Shown: positions 48,982-61,458, numbered from the stretch's first letter. The stretch: DNA of 64,000 nt from Styela clava (GCF_964204865.1 NC_135252.1:15769383-15833382); one strand, 5' to 3'. Made by a program: numbers and translations. The notes: generated from the letters alone by a model not told the origin.

Positions 48982-51179
48982 ATGAAGACCAATATTCTGT
49001 GTTGCATCGTTTTTCTCTTTGTCACGTGCCATGCTTACTGTCCTGCGGAGCATACTGGAGAGTTACCACCAGGTGTTACTGAAGACGATCTGTTGGATCC
49101 CAACGTCGGAGTCGCATATAACGAGGATTCTCCAGACCTACCGGAAGAATTGAGAAATGCCATTACACTAGATGAATTGGATGATTTAGAACCCCCATCC
49201 ATAAGCGGGGATATTTTAGAGAACAGCAAAGTAACCTAGGCTACTTGCTTTTATATATAGGAATGATTCAAAATAATTTTACAAAACTGCACAATAATTG
49301 CGTATAAAAATGATTAGTATTATTTTTAGAAATTTTTATCGTAATTAACGACAAATAAATATGCGGTATGTGTAGAAATTACAATAGTATATGTTTGCCA
49401 GAAACGTTTCTAAATTAAAACAAAGCCTTTAAATGGAAAAACTAAACTAACAGTGATAATTTGTCTAGCATTCGCATCGAACATCAAAATATTTATGCAA
49501 AGTTTTGTGCTGATACTGTTTTTAGTATTAGCTCGAGGCAAGGTAACAAAAAATTACACAGAAAGAAATACCGAAATGATGACCACAGTCCACGGAACTA
49601 AATTATCGAGTTATTCCTTGAAATTTTCGCATTCCAGTAATATATGGTCCCTACAGAGATAGCTTGATTAGGCAAAAATAAAACAAAATGTTAGGAGTTA
49701 AAATGACCATGTCATATAATTCTCATCATCAATACTCAATGATTTTAATTTTATTTTACAGTCGATGCAAGAAATCATGGATGCAAGTAAGTTAATTTTT
49801 CAAAGAGCCGCATGTGACTAATATAATGATACAGCGATTTTAGCCTTTCCAGATTGTTAAACTTTCGAAAATTTTGCAAGGTTGTTGCATTGCATATAGT
49901 TATATATTTTGTTTTATTTGGTCTTGACGTACCTAAAATCATATTAGTCATAGATAAGCATTGAACTAGAATTTTTATAATACTCCAATCACCATATGTC
50001 GATACATTATCCGAATTATTTTAACAGCAACGAGCAAAGAATTCTTAGAATTATTTGGTGTAACACACGACCAGAAAGTACCAGCTATGGAACTCTTGAA
50101 ATTTGTATTGGAACATACAAAAATTATACCTGGATACCTGACAAATGTTTTTTCAGAAGTTACCAAAGTGAACAGTCAAACAGGTAAATTTATTGAAACA
50201 TCCGCATGTTACGTTGTTGACATTTCATTTTATCATTCAATACACTAAACGTACCGATGAATAGATTTGCTAAATGTCTCTGGAGATGAAAGAAATCTTC
50301 ACTACTACTGGAACAAAGCTTTAAATTATTCAATCGCCAAAGAGTGTGCAGTGTCCGATATGGTATTAATTTTGTCAACTATATATAGTCTCCTTGGGGC
50401 AATTTAAATTTTTCTACTTATGAAACACTGCGCCATCGCGTGGCAATTTAACACTTTCAAATATTTTCTCATTTGTTCCCCAAACCATCCATTTAAATTG
50501 CTTCGAATGAATTTATTCAGAATTTGAAGAAAAAATGTACGATGAAAATGGAGCAATGATATTGATGTCTAATGTTTTGAATCATTTCCAACAGTAAGTT
50601 GTTATTTGCGTGAAGATAGTAATAGATCTATAAAAACGGACAACGATAAAACAAAAATATGGCCAAAAAGTTTATTGTTAGTTCTTCATTTGTTGTTTTT
50701 CGACAAATGCTGCATCCACAATGTTTGCTGAAGAACGTCGAAGGCAAAAACAAAACTGAATACGTTAAATCACCTCGCACATATTTTATATATATGTATA
50801 TCTCTAGATACGGGCAGACTTACATAGGGTAATAATAATTGCTGCCATTTCGCTATACGTCAACTGATACATAACTAATTTATTTGGCACATAATGATAA
50901 GCAAGTGAAAATCAATTGCTATAAACAGCAACCATGGAACAAAGCAGAAAGACATTTCTTTTATTTTTTCTTGTAAATCTCTTCACCGTTACGTTATTAT
51001 TAAGAAATCCCTATGGCGGAAGACCCAAGTCTGAAGATTTAGGTGTAGAGGAAAAGACCAAAAAAGAAGGAGAAGCTAAAAACAAGAAAGCATTAGAAGA
51101 TGAACCCAAATCGACTAAAAAAGACGAACCGGAACAAGAGCAAAAGGCTGGAGAAAAACAAAGCAGAATCGAGCTTTGA
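48982..51179 (+). CDS. Small acidic protein with signal peptide and RIEL tail (family member B)
   Basis: Exons 48982-49230, 49762-49786, 50028-50183, 50521-50593 and 51005-51179, giving 225 aa. Exons 1-4 match member A in length and phase. The signal peptide ends near TCHA. The mature start YCPAEHTGELPPGVTEDD mirrors member A. The core is PAMELLKFVLEHTKIIPGYLTNVF and then FEEKMYDENGAMILMSNVLNHFQ. The last exon encodes a Lys/Glu tail ending RIEL. This keeps the final Glu-Leu but has Ile where KDEL-type signals need an acidic or amide residue, so retention may be weak or lost. The poly(A) signal is at 51252. An ATG at 50934 is in frame with exon 5, but the exon start at 51005 matches the family. 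Confidence 0.75.
49762..49786 (+). other. 25-nt microexon of member B
   Basis: Encodes SMQEIMDA, differing from member A by one residue. Acceptor TTTTACAG, donor GTAAGT. Confidence 0.75.
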
Positions 51180-52448
51180 TAAATGACATCTTGTTATGTG
51201 CCGCCACAATCAACTATATTACTGACTCCTGGATCTGAAAAGAATAGACTCAATAAAATTAGACAACGCAAATACTGATATTATACTTACTTGAATTTAC
51301 CTATTTCAGCAAAGAGTTTCGTGTGTGTGTGTGTTTTTCATTTGCAAAGCATGCCATGTGTCTTGATGCTTAACCGTTGATCAGTTTAGACTGATCGACG
51401 ACCAACTATTTACTGAGGCCCCTAGAATGGAGTAGGTTATTATTATTTTAATAAATATCAATTCATTGCATTCACGTGTAATATTACTTTATTTGGAAAA
51501 CAACGCATCATGTGTTTGAACGAATTATCGAGAAAGAGATTGAGTAAACGCGACTCAATCAAAAGACTGCCTTTATAAAACTCAAATTAGCTTATTTCAG
51601 TATCTATTGATCCCATACAAAAACGACAGTTTTTGACAAACTTCTTGTTCAGTCATGACCTATTTATTACCAGTAAGCTGAAGAAATTTTTCAGATTAGT
51701 TTCAGCTGGCATGGGAAAAAGCATTGAGTTACAAAGTAAGAAAAGTGTTAAAAAGCCATTCTGCCAGAGCTTTTCACCGAGATTAAATGTTGGCAATAAC
51801 AACCTGAAAAAGAACGGTTTCATAGACGCCATGTACATACAGTGATTAATTAAACATTAGATAATAATACAATTTCAACAAGATATGCATGGCTTAAAAG
51901 GCGAAACTCGATATTCTGATTAACGTATTGCGTTACGTCTATGTGCTACCGTATTTGCATAGTACTAATAAAAAAAAACAATGACTTGATTGGCGCCTTA
52001 GTGTCGATTTCAATAATTAGTGTTTGTTTGACATTAACGTAAAAAACGATGGGTGTAGAGTCATAGATACAGCATGCCAGTGTCGCAAAATCTAAGTTGT
52101 CTTCAGCGCCATTCTGCATAAAATTGTTTCGCCGGATGTAAGTTTAACTTATACAATTGTACAGGTAACTTATACAGTTAACTGCTGCGTGCTACGTTGT
52201 TTGGAAAGTGACTTAGTTTTTCCCTGACTTACACGTGCTTCGAACTCGTTGTAACACGTCATCACTATACCGGCGTGCCGAAGCTAAAGTTCATTGCCTC
52301 AGGCAACAAGCAGCTGAATCGAGTACTGGTGTAATCTTGACTGACAGCTTTAGTCTGATATAGCCAATATCAATTTACGTTATTTGAGAAATAGCTGCAA
52401 ATACAGAAGATTTGTTGTTTATGCAAAGCTGTACCTTAGCTGTTGACC
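51180..52448. other. Intergenic, members B and C
   Basis: Poly(A) signal of member B at 51252 and a short GT run near 51320-51332. Nothing else supported. Confidence 0.45.
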
Positions 52449-53803
52449 ATGAAATATATTGTTTTTACCGTTTATGTATTATTCTATTTATGTAATACGT
52501 CAGAAGCAGGCCCAGAAACAAAAATAGTAAGTAATGCATATTAATTGCCCTTTTTCGCTTCATTATGTCTGTTGTTCATCAATTGAATTTATTTTATTCA
52601 TATTTTTCAGTCACTCAACGAATTTATAGATGCAAGTAAGTTATTTTTAACATAATTTACTATCACATTTCTCCAGCAAGTTTGCCTTTATTTATAAGAT
52701 ATATATGTACTGCTTGTTTGTAGGATGACAAAAGAAATTTTAAACGACAAAGTATAACCTCATTGAATTATCAATGTGGTATTTCAAAATACGGAGAGTG
52801 AAAGGCTCTTAGATTGTAGGGCATATACGAGATAAACAGGACCAAAGATATACTTAGTATATATACAAAAATAGGCCTATATCTTAACCTCTCTGCAGTG
52901 ACCTGAACTGCATCATTGAGTTGAAGTGCTTCACTTATGTTCTTCCCGTTCACTTGTAACACATTTCTGTTTTTAATTAATATATTTAATTTTCTATAGC
53001 ACTTTCCTCAAAATTTGATGACAATTTCTTTGGAGAAGAAAAAGAAGCAACAGCTTTAGCTATTCTTGAATATTGCACAAAAGAAACTAACATAGATCCA
53101 GAATATCTTACTAATGTATTCTATGAAGTCCTTGAAGTGGAATCAAAAGAAGGTAAAAAATACGAATCCTACATACTCCATAATTCTTGTTATGTTGTGG
53201 GTTGAAAGTTTTTGATAATTTAAATAAAAGCTTTTGATGAAAACTAAACGGTGGTTATAACTACTCAGACGAAATATTTAGAAACGGCTATTTAGTCTTG
53301 ATAAGTTGGCGGACACCAAAATATATTATCTGAATTGTCCGCAGATGCATGACTCTTCCCGAAATAAACATATATCACCCCCTAAACATTACTTTCAGAA
53401 CCCAGCAAACAGCCAAATTGTAATACTGCAAAACGGTATAGTATTCGGTAGATTTTCACAGTCCGTACTAGAACAAATTTTCTGTTTACCCCGTACAAAG
53501 CGTCTGTACCCTCAAAGCTATAACAACTGATAAATTGCTGATTTTTCAGAGCTGGAGGGAATCAAGTACAAATTAGAAAAAGCTGTCGATATTATGAACT
53601 TGGTGATCAAACATTTTCAAGGGTAAGTACATTGATTTTGCTATCACAAAATTTTGAAAGAGGTTACTTGTTTTTTATACATAATATTGGCAAACCCCAC
53701 ACCATAAATATTCATTCATCGGTTTTATTTCAGAGCACCTAACGATGCTGGACGGCGGCCATCGGAAAAAACTAAAGAAGAAAAACAGAAAGACGAATTA
53801 TAA
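52449..53803 (+). CDS. Small secretory-pathway protein ending in canonical KDEL (family member C)
   Basis: Exons 52449-52526, 52611-52635, 53000-53152, 53550-53622 and 53734-53803, giving 132 aa. Exon 1 is only 78 nt: a signal peptide plus GPETKI, lacking the long acidic segment of A and B. The 25-nt exon encodes SLNEFIDA. The core is ATALAILEYCTKETNIDPEYLTNVF and then LEGIKYKLEKAVDIMNLVIKHFQ (given here in pieces of a longer stretch). The tail is short and ends EEKQKDEL, a perfect ER-retrieval signal. Signal peptide plus KDEL makes a soluble ER-lumen protein the most likely location. AATAAA is at 54086. Confidence 0.78.
52611..52635 (+). other. 25-nt microexon of member C
   Basis: Encodes SLNEFIDA. 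Acceptor TTTTTCAG, donor GTAAGT. Confidence 0.75.
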
Positions 53804-55390
53804 TTGCACAAAACGTTTTATTATTCATAAAAGCACAACCATCTAGTGTCCGTTTATAAATAGTAGCTGTTTTTTTTTGTATTTTGTACTGCTGTACCAA
53901 CTGGCTTTCGCTCATTATTTCTACATAACAGATTTGTAAAAAGACTGAAATAACTAGCGCCAACGGCGACATGATAAGAATTTAAATCTCAAGAGTTTAT
54001 TGGTAAATAGCATATATATACTGTTGGAAGTATAATAATAATTTTTGTATACCTCAATTCAACCCCATATTTCCATGTGCAGTGTAATAAATAAACAAAC
54101 AAAATGTATTATATGTTATGATAGAGGTAGTATACCTTCGAACCGTAACACTGGCAAATATTTATATGTAGGGATAGATTAAGTTAGTAAGTAGTCAGTG
54201 GAACAGTTGGAGAGGAAATAAATAGTAAATTCAGAGAATCCGAAGGAACAAACCTTCAATCAGATGTCTGTCATCTTCAAACACATTTCCAGCAGATGAC
54301 AAGGCGTTTAAGAAAGATAAACTAAGATTTTTCCAAGAAAATGCTCATATAGATATTACATAATACTTGGAAAAAGGACCTCCTGAAGTATGCTCACCAA
54401 GATGGCGCACAACCTAAACTCGGGTTGTGTACCAGGTTAGTGTTCAGGTTATGCGACATCTTGGTGCGCATACTTCAGGAGCACCTAAAAAAAATATAGA
54501 ATCAGATATACAATGTGCCTTACACAGTCTCTTCTCAGGGTCAAATGAGACTTTTTGCACACCCTGCAAACGACACCCAAATGTGATTGTGATGCTGATT
54601 GAGGGAATAGACTAAAAAATCTTTTTGTTCACTTCCCTCTTTAAACGATATGGAATAACATGAATTTAGGACATTTCAATGACTATGTTTTCTTTGCATT
54701 TACCTGTTTTCGTTTCGTTTGTAAACACTGAACATGTCAAAATCGTCGTTGGAACTTGGGAAATTTGAAATAATAAAAATTAATGGGCACTGTTGCATTC
54801 GATTCTAAATAATAACGAAGATTTCATGTCAAGACTATGTGCTTGGAAAAATCTTTTTGCGCGATTTCTCGGTAATATATCCAAAAATACAGAAAAGACA
54901 TAGAAGACTATTCTGTCGAATTGATTTTGAAGTTTTAGAATGACTTGAAAATAGTGAAACGATATACTTAAATCAGCTACTGCTGTTTTATTTCATTCCC
55001 TGTAGTCACGAACTTTGTAGTTACAAATACACCAATAAAATTGCCAATACTTTTTGGCACATTATTCAATAGATTATGCGATTTGTCTGATGTATGCGAT
55101 TTAACAATTTGCAGAGTACAGGGGCGACGCAATTGCACAGTGGAAGAAACTAGCCGTGGGCGGTGGTCATTACTACCAATTATCACCATTGTTCAAAACA
55201 AATTTATATTTCTAATCCCTGATCTTCTGTATAATAGATATTAAATTTTGAGCACTGCTTTTGTTGTTTTGGTCTGCATGCCTCGAGGCGTGATGCGGCC
55301 CAAAATCTGATGTGTCCAACAGTATTGTAGCTTGAACCATGTTTTCACGTTAGTATTCGATTGATCAGTCTTGACAAATACCAGATAAGA
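53804..55390. other. Intergenic, members C and D
   Basis: 3' region of member C with AATAAA at 54086 and the foldback MITE at 54376-54485. The rest is AT-rich with no supported gene. Confidence 0.45.
54376..54485. mobile_element. Foldback MITE, copy 3
   Basis: About 110 bp almost wholly made of two arms (CTCCTGAAGTATGCTCACC against CTCCTGAAGTATGCGCACC read on the other strand), with CAAGATGGCGC in the left arm. It lies between family members C and D. Confidence 0.65.
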
Positions 55391-57858
55391 ATGATACGCA
55401 CAGGAAAGAGTTATGGTTTACTATTTAGTGCTGTTATATTGCACGTAGTCTCATTATGTATTGGGATCGATATATCTTTTATAAAGGAGGTAAGTACAGT
55501 TCTTGGTATATTATAATCTGTGATACCGTTATGGTGGCGGTGTATAGATCGCTTCGATTCTAAACATAACAAAATAGAAAATGACTTACCTAGACCGTGA
55601 ACATCCATAGCTCAATGGCTTGGCCTGTTATACTTTTTTCTTGTTCATGTCCGTAATAATTAACCAATCAGAAAAACGTTTACGGTGACGTAACAATGAA
55701 ATTTATGTAGCGGCATTTTTCACGCAGACGAATTCGAGCATGGTTGTGGATTTGGACTCGTTGTCATAGTGTTGCATAAACTCCATAAAGCATAATGCAT
55801 ACTATATCACAGTTTAGAGTTGTGTTTTCACATGAGTTAATTGTCATTTTATTTTCGAAGAGTTTTAGTCTAGTTATCGCAATCAAAAAGTATTTCCGGA
55901 AAAGCTGCGGCTGTTCCACCCTAAAATTAGTTTAGTACGTCTGAATGACAAATGGTTAAATATTTTCAATCGAACTTATGGCTATGAACATGCCAACCAT
56001 ATTGCAAGCGCAAACCCGAACAAAAATTTATCAACGGTGAGGCGTAGGAAGAATATTTCTGACGACACGGGTCGGGGAAAAACATCCGTCCAACTTCTCA
56101 TCTTCGTAAAATAAAAACAAAATACCGGAAACTTAACCTATTGCTGATGACGTGTCCCATGGTAGAAATTTTTCAATTCTATTTTATTCGGGAAGTTTTG
56201 CATCGATCGTGTTTCGACGCCTGGAATACGTGTTTTGGGCAATAATATAGCAAAGTTTACAAGTGGGCCCTACATATTCGCATTCATAAAATCCAAGTCT
56301 ATTGTTTGTTCCAAATTCAGTACAACAAATGAAATATGTGGTATAGTTCCTAAACGAGTGACATAATATAGAGAAATTTATTACCATTTTTAATACTGAA
56401 CATACTAATTTATACAATTTAATTTACTTTTTTAGTCGGGGGACTCATTGATTGATCTTGGTGAGTTTTTATTATATTTAGATTTCATTTTATATCTATA
56501 TATATATTAATATTGATCTCGCAAATATTCACCAATTGAAATTATTCCACAATTGAGCCAATAATAATTGATCAGAAACGTCCAAGTTACCGTAGATGTT
56601 TCAACCTTCTTTGTATTATGAGGTTCTAATAACACAGGCAATGTTGTTGAATTTTACTTTAGCAGATGAATTTGTTTCCTATTTTTTGCCCAAATAGTCA
56701 AATGTTTCGTTTTTTGCTTCAGTTTTATCCGACGAATTTGAGGGTCTGTTTCGGAGGGGAAATGGCGAAACTGACGGCATGAAGCTCTTTCGACTTATTG
56801 AAGCTAACACCAAGCTTAAAGGTCCCGACTTCGAAGAGCTGTTTTATAAAATGCTTGGGGCTCGGTCGTTAGAAGGTATATCGCCGTTTCATGATTTATA
56901 TCTATTATACGATTTTAAATATTTACATCGAAATAGCAACTTAATGTTAACATTGTCAAGTTTATTAACTTAATATCCAGATAAAGAAACACATATTTAT
57001 CGCGTATATGTTATTCGCTGTTAAAATGGTACACAACCACGATTTACATGTGATTCTGCTATACCTCCCACCCTCTGTGCCGTGCCAATTCATTCTTGGC
57101 CCTAGGTTTTCAATGATTGTGCTTGAATAAGCTACATATATCCAGTCAGTATATTCATCTATTTAAATTGCCATTTTTCCCATTTTTCAGAATTGCAACA
57201 AACAAAATATGATATGAATAAAGCAACAAACGTAATAAACTCATTGATAAAATTGGCAGATAAGTATGTATTTTTTTTCGAATAACTAGATACTGAATAG
57301 TTCAATACTATTATTTATTATGATAATTGTCTCGAAGCAAATTATTGTGCACTCACTCTGAAGTGAACTTACTTCTGAGGTAAAATCTCTGACATGCCAA
57401 GATCTAGAGGGTGGATGCTCAAAAATTTGTTTTTCTGTCGAGCATCCGTCTATGCCTCAACTATGTAACAAAGATAATTCTGTAATTATTTAGATTATAT
57501 TATGATTGATAATCAATTATGCAAAGTTCTTGCCTTGAAAACGATTTCAAAAAATTGTCACCTTAAAATTGGGTATACTCAACGGATTTCAGGCAGCACG
57601 ATGATAAAATTAACCCAGATAGGACAAAATCAAGAGCTGTCTCTTAGAAAAATTTGTGATTTGTGCATTTTTAACATTTATTTCAAGCGAGTTTTGAATT
57701 CTTAACCAATAATATAATATTCAATTTACAGCATTTCAGTAAACCAATCAAGAAAACCTGGTTCGAAATATAAACATGAAGATGAAAGAATTACTGCAGC
57801 AAAGAAATTATTAAAAGACAAATTAAAAGGCTCAGTCCAGTTCAAAGAAGAACTTTAA
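55391..57858 (+). CDS. Small secretory-pathway protein with KEEL tail (family member D)
   Basis: Exons 55391-55489, 56436-56460, 56723-56875, 57191-57263 and 57732-57858, giving 158 aa. It is the most diverged member. The signal peptide is a long hydrophobic run in exon 1. The 25-nt exon encodes SGDSLIDL. The core keeps the spacing of the others (MKLFRLIEANTKLKGPDFEE, then ELQQTKYDMNKATNVINSL). Exon 3 is 153 nt as in C, and exon 4 is 73 nt as in all. The tail is Lys-rich and ends FKEEL, a KDEL-type variant. Poly(A) signals are at 57905 and 57925. Confidence 0.72.
56436..56460 (+). other. 25-nt microexon of member D
   Basis: Encodes SGDSLIDL. Acceptor CTTTTTTAG, donor GTGAGT. Confidence 0.7.
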
Positions 57859-59786
57859 TTGAAAATGACGTTGTTTTTGTTATTTCTGATTGAGCAATTA
57901 TTCGAATAAATCCTTGGATATTTAAATAAAATTACAGTAAGCAATATGTTTGGTGTATATTTATGGGTTGGCTCGTTGAAATATAGCAGGCTAGCCAACT
58001 CAGTTAGGATCTATATTAGTTTCATGACCAGCCCATATATACAGTTCTTGTCGGAAAATGTCGGACATTCCTGGCTGTTGGCCTGGCCCGTATGTGGTAA
58101 ACAGTAATTGTCAATCCTAGAATGTCCTGGCGCCTGATCATCGCATGCTGCATTCTAAGGATACTTTATCAAATAAGGCTTCATTCGTATTCTGATTATT
58201 ATTTTTATCTGCTTGTTGTAATTGGCAACAATATGTGAATTTTCAAATCTTTGTAATAGTTACTGGACACATAATATGAATATCCTATCTTCAATAAAAT
58301 TTTCGCATGTCATTGGCACCCTCGGCCTGCATGTATATACGCTACATAATAATTGACATATTTAATGTAATGCAAGCCCCTAATATATATATATATATAA
58401 ACAAAATGTAGATAGCCAAAATGCCAGCAGACTATTTAGGCAACATTATGTCTGCTGATAAAAAATTTAATGTGGAAAAAAATAATCTTGATAACAATAA
58501 GTTCAAGAATTTGATAATGTGTCCTGCCATCTAACGACACGCACAACAGAAATTATCCTCACGTTAGAAAAATGCATTATTTTGCGAGAGTAATTAGAAT
58601 AATGGCAATGACCTGATACTTTACACCGGACGTCATTAAGATAAAATTGTGCGCAGTAGTTATTAATTCATTGGGATCAAGACCTGAGGGAAAAATAGCC
58701 TAAACCTAGATATATATAGGTACCTAGAGAGTAATGCCTAAATATATACAAGGAGGTAAATGTCCGAGCAAAATAAGATTAATGTTAAAAGAATTGTACT
58801 GAACGTGTATCGTGAATTATTGTCGTGCCATATTTTGGATGGGTAAAAATTTCTAGCGACTTTCTCATTTCAGTAAGGAAAATTTGTAATGGATTGGTTT
58901 ATTAAATTTGAAGAAAAACAATTTTCTCAACAACAACAACAACAAACAGTTTAGCAAAACGATATGATCATAAACATAAATATCATTCTATAATTGTACG
59001 CAAATAGCAGCACGCAACGTCTAAGAGTAAGAAAGGCAGCTAAAATTCCTTGCAGTCTTATCTGAATAAAAAACCACATGTTTTCTATTCACCACTCAAA
59101 TAAACCAGTACGCTGACTGTGTCCAAGCCCTGGACACTGATAATTCTTCCTTAGTGCTCGCTTTGGTATATCGAGTAAATTGAACTTATCGACCCACTAG
59201 CGAGTTTTACGGCATAAATGAGACAAAACATGGGTTCTCTATTGCATTTGATATATTTATTTCAAACAAGTTAAAACGGTACAAATATTCTATATTGAGA
59301 GATTGAATTTTTCATATTAAGAGTCTGTTACTTTTAGTTGTTTCCGTGTGATTATGCTGTGGCAGAGAAATCATGAAATTACGATAATCTGATAATGAAT
59401 GCGAAACTGTGAGAATCCAGTAGAACTCTGTATCTAAGGATAAAAAAATTTCGTGTTTTAAAACCGACTATGTTCAAATTCCATGTTGCTTTAGAATTCA
59501 ATTTAGCAGTTTGTTTTCATTCCAAACATATCAGTTGTTCAGTTGAATCATGATATATGTGAAATTATTTTAACTGCTTTGAAACATAGATTCATAAACA
59601 CACTTAGTAATCGCAAGATGCTAAAATTGTCAAATGAAAATCGTCACTTCTGGACCTACATTTATCAAGTAAAAGTGGGTAAAATTGTTCGTGCTTCCAC
59701 TCTCTGAACTATGAAGAAATCGTAAGATAAATATAACAATTTTTTTTTTACATTCCGGGTAGTTTTTTTTCTCAAACCGAATCGAA
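57859..59786. other. Intergenic, member D and the peptide gene (convergent)
   Basis: Poly(A) signals of member D at 57905 and 57925. A TA-dinucleotide run lies near 58384-58400 and a CAA run near 58930-58946. No supported gene. The peptide gene transcribes toward this region from the right. Confidence 0.45.
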
Positions 59787-60620
59787 CTAGAAGCCACACG
59801 TTGGTCGACACGCAACGCACGTGTTTAGAAAGGCCCTTGCTTCCACCGATATTTCTTCGTGTGGTTCGAAACCTCTTGTTGGACGATTTCCTGATCTGAA
59901 GTTGCCATTTAAAATGTCTTCATCGGACTCTGGGGCTGATAAGATAAAAAGATAAAGAGGCGTATATTAGTAAACGCAAGGAATAGGAATACAAATTAAA
60001 ATCGCTGTTTCAAGCCAAATTTGGTCATCTATCAATGTTTTTGGTTAGCTTGACATTCAACATGAACTGTAAAGTTTCTAATAAAATGTCGTTCAGGGCG
60101 ACTGACACAAACGCTCTGATGACAGAGTTGGCAATCCCAAAAGTCAGTTGATCGGTTGCCGATTTGATTTGGCACAACTTTTAACAATATAAACCATATG
60201 TACATCGTGGACAATGATATAGTTTTGCACATTTTACTTTGTATTCTATTTTTTATGACATATTTGAAAACTAGACAATTTTCAATTTATTTTACATTGG
60301 TGCAAATTATTGTTCTTCACTTATTAAATTCATTATTCCGATCGGTTACGAATCATTAATTTCTTATCGTTATAGGCTAGCAAGTTTGAGAACATATTTG
60401 CTCATTTACCAAATCGTTTTCTTCTTCCAGACATTATAATATCACTACAATGATAGCAAACTGAAGCTGAGCAAGAATAACCAAATCCATAAGCTTTTTT
60501 ATCGAACAAATATTCTCGTAGTCCTGATCTTCGTTGTTCATTCTCAAAATCTGGTAGAATTCTTCCCTCTGTATTGGTGATCAATACAGCACAGACGATA
60601 ACAATGGACAACATCAGCAT
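59787..60620 (-). CDS. Small secreted Cys-rich peptide precursor with RRKR processing site
   Basis: Two exons on the minus strand: 60620-60410 (ATG at 60620) and 59935-59787 (stop TAG). The first ends at a GGTAAAT donor; the second follows TTATCAG. Joining completes an Ala codon and gives a precursor of about 119 aa. A signal peptide (MLMLSIVIVCAVLITNTEG) is followed by a propeptide with RR and KK pairs. Next is a segment with C-x4-C-x2-C (SCSASVCYHC), a furin-type RRKR, and a C-terminal part ending with C-x2-C-x3-C (TCVACRPTCGF). The six mature Cys could pair across the cleaved chains, as in two-chain hormones or defence peptides. The spacing is not that of insulin/relaxin, and I recognise no family. 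A TTATCAG just before the ATG suggests an upstream 5' UTR exon. Unspliced, the first exon would stop at once after FGK. Confidence 0.58.
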
Positions 60621-61458
60621 GGTTATCTGATAAACAGCGTTAGAAGTTTGATAACGTGCTTGAAAAAAACTTTGCTAAAGCAAAAACACCATTTAAATCT
60701 GTCATCTACAAACTGAGGCCAATCAAGTAATTCAATCTGGCCCACCTGATGCTGCCACAATCAAGGTAAAACCAAATTTTGATGCTTCAACTAAAAAAAT
60801 AGCTCAAGGAATTTATTTAGATTGCGATTAAATTTAGTTTAGGTACGACGAATCAAGATCGATGGCATTTATTCCATAGAACCAGACAATGACTTTGTGA
60901 AATTTGCACGAGGTCGCGCTTAGTAACCGAATTATAACATCATAAAACGGGCCAACATTTATTATTGTGAAATGTTCAAATGGCAGCGTTGAAAGGGTTC
61001 AACTTTATAAACAAATTCTCAACATTATTTAAAATATGATTATTTCATTGACATTTGAGCATTACATCAATACGCGTATTCTTAAGCCAATCCAATTTTA
61101 ATTTATTTATTTTGATATAAATAGCAAGCTAACAGAAAATATTTACATCCCACAAAATTTTGTACTTACTAAATATTTATGTTATTTTTTTTATTCGATT
61201 GGTTAGAAAAATATTTTATATCAACATTCGATTTTGGAGAGATGTTACTATATGTCATATACTATACCACGCAGTTACTGTACCATGTATGCAAGTGTAG
61301 TTACAAATTTTACAAATTTTCAGTGACCGGAAAAAGTCGTTGACTGTCATTCACGGTCATAACACGTCATTTCGCGATTATCCTACTAAATTGTTATGAC
61401 ATGAAGAAAAGTAACGGTACACAAGTGAAGTTATAATGGAACTAAAAATATACAATAA

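Noticed and set aside
50934-51179. An ORF starting at 50934 that looks like a separate small Lys/Glu-rich protein with a hydrophobic start
   Set aside because: From 51005 it matches the last exon of family member A (NP-x-x-GRPK) in the right phase after an AAG acceptor with a pyrimidine-rich tract. The hydrophobic start is translated intron.
59787-60620. Insulin/relaxin family assignment for the minus-strand peptide precursor
   Set aside because: The precursor layout is similar (chain, basic site, chain), but the Cys spacing lacks the CC-x3-C-x8-C and C-x11-C patterns.
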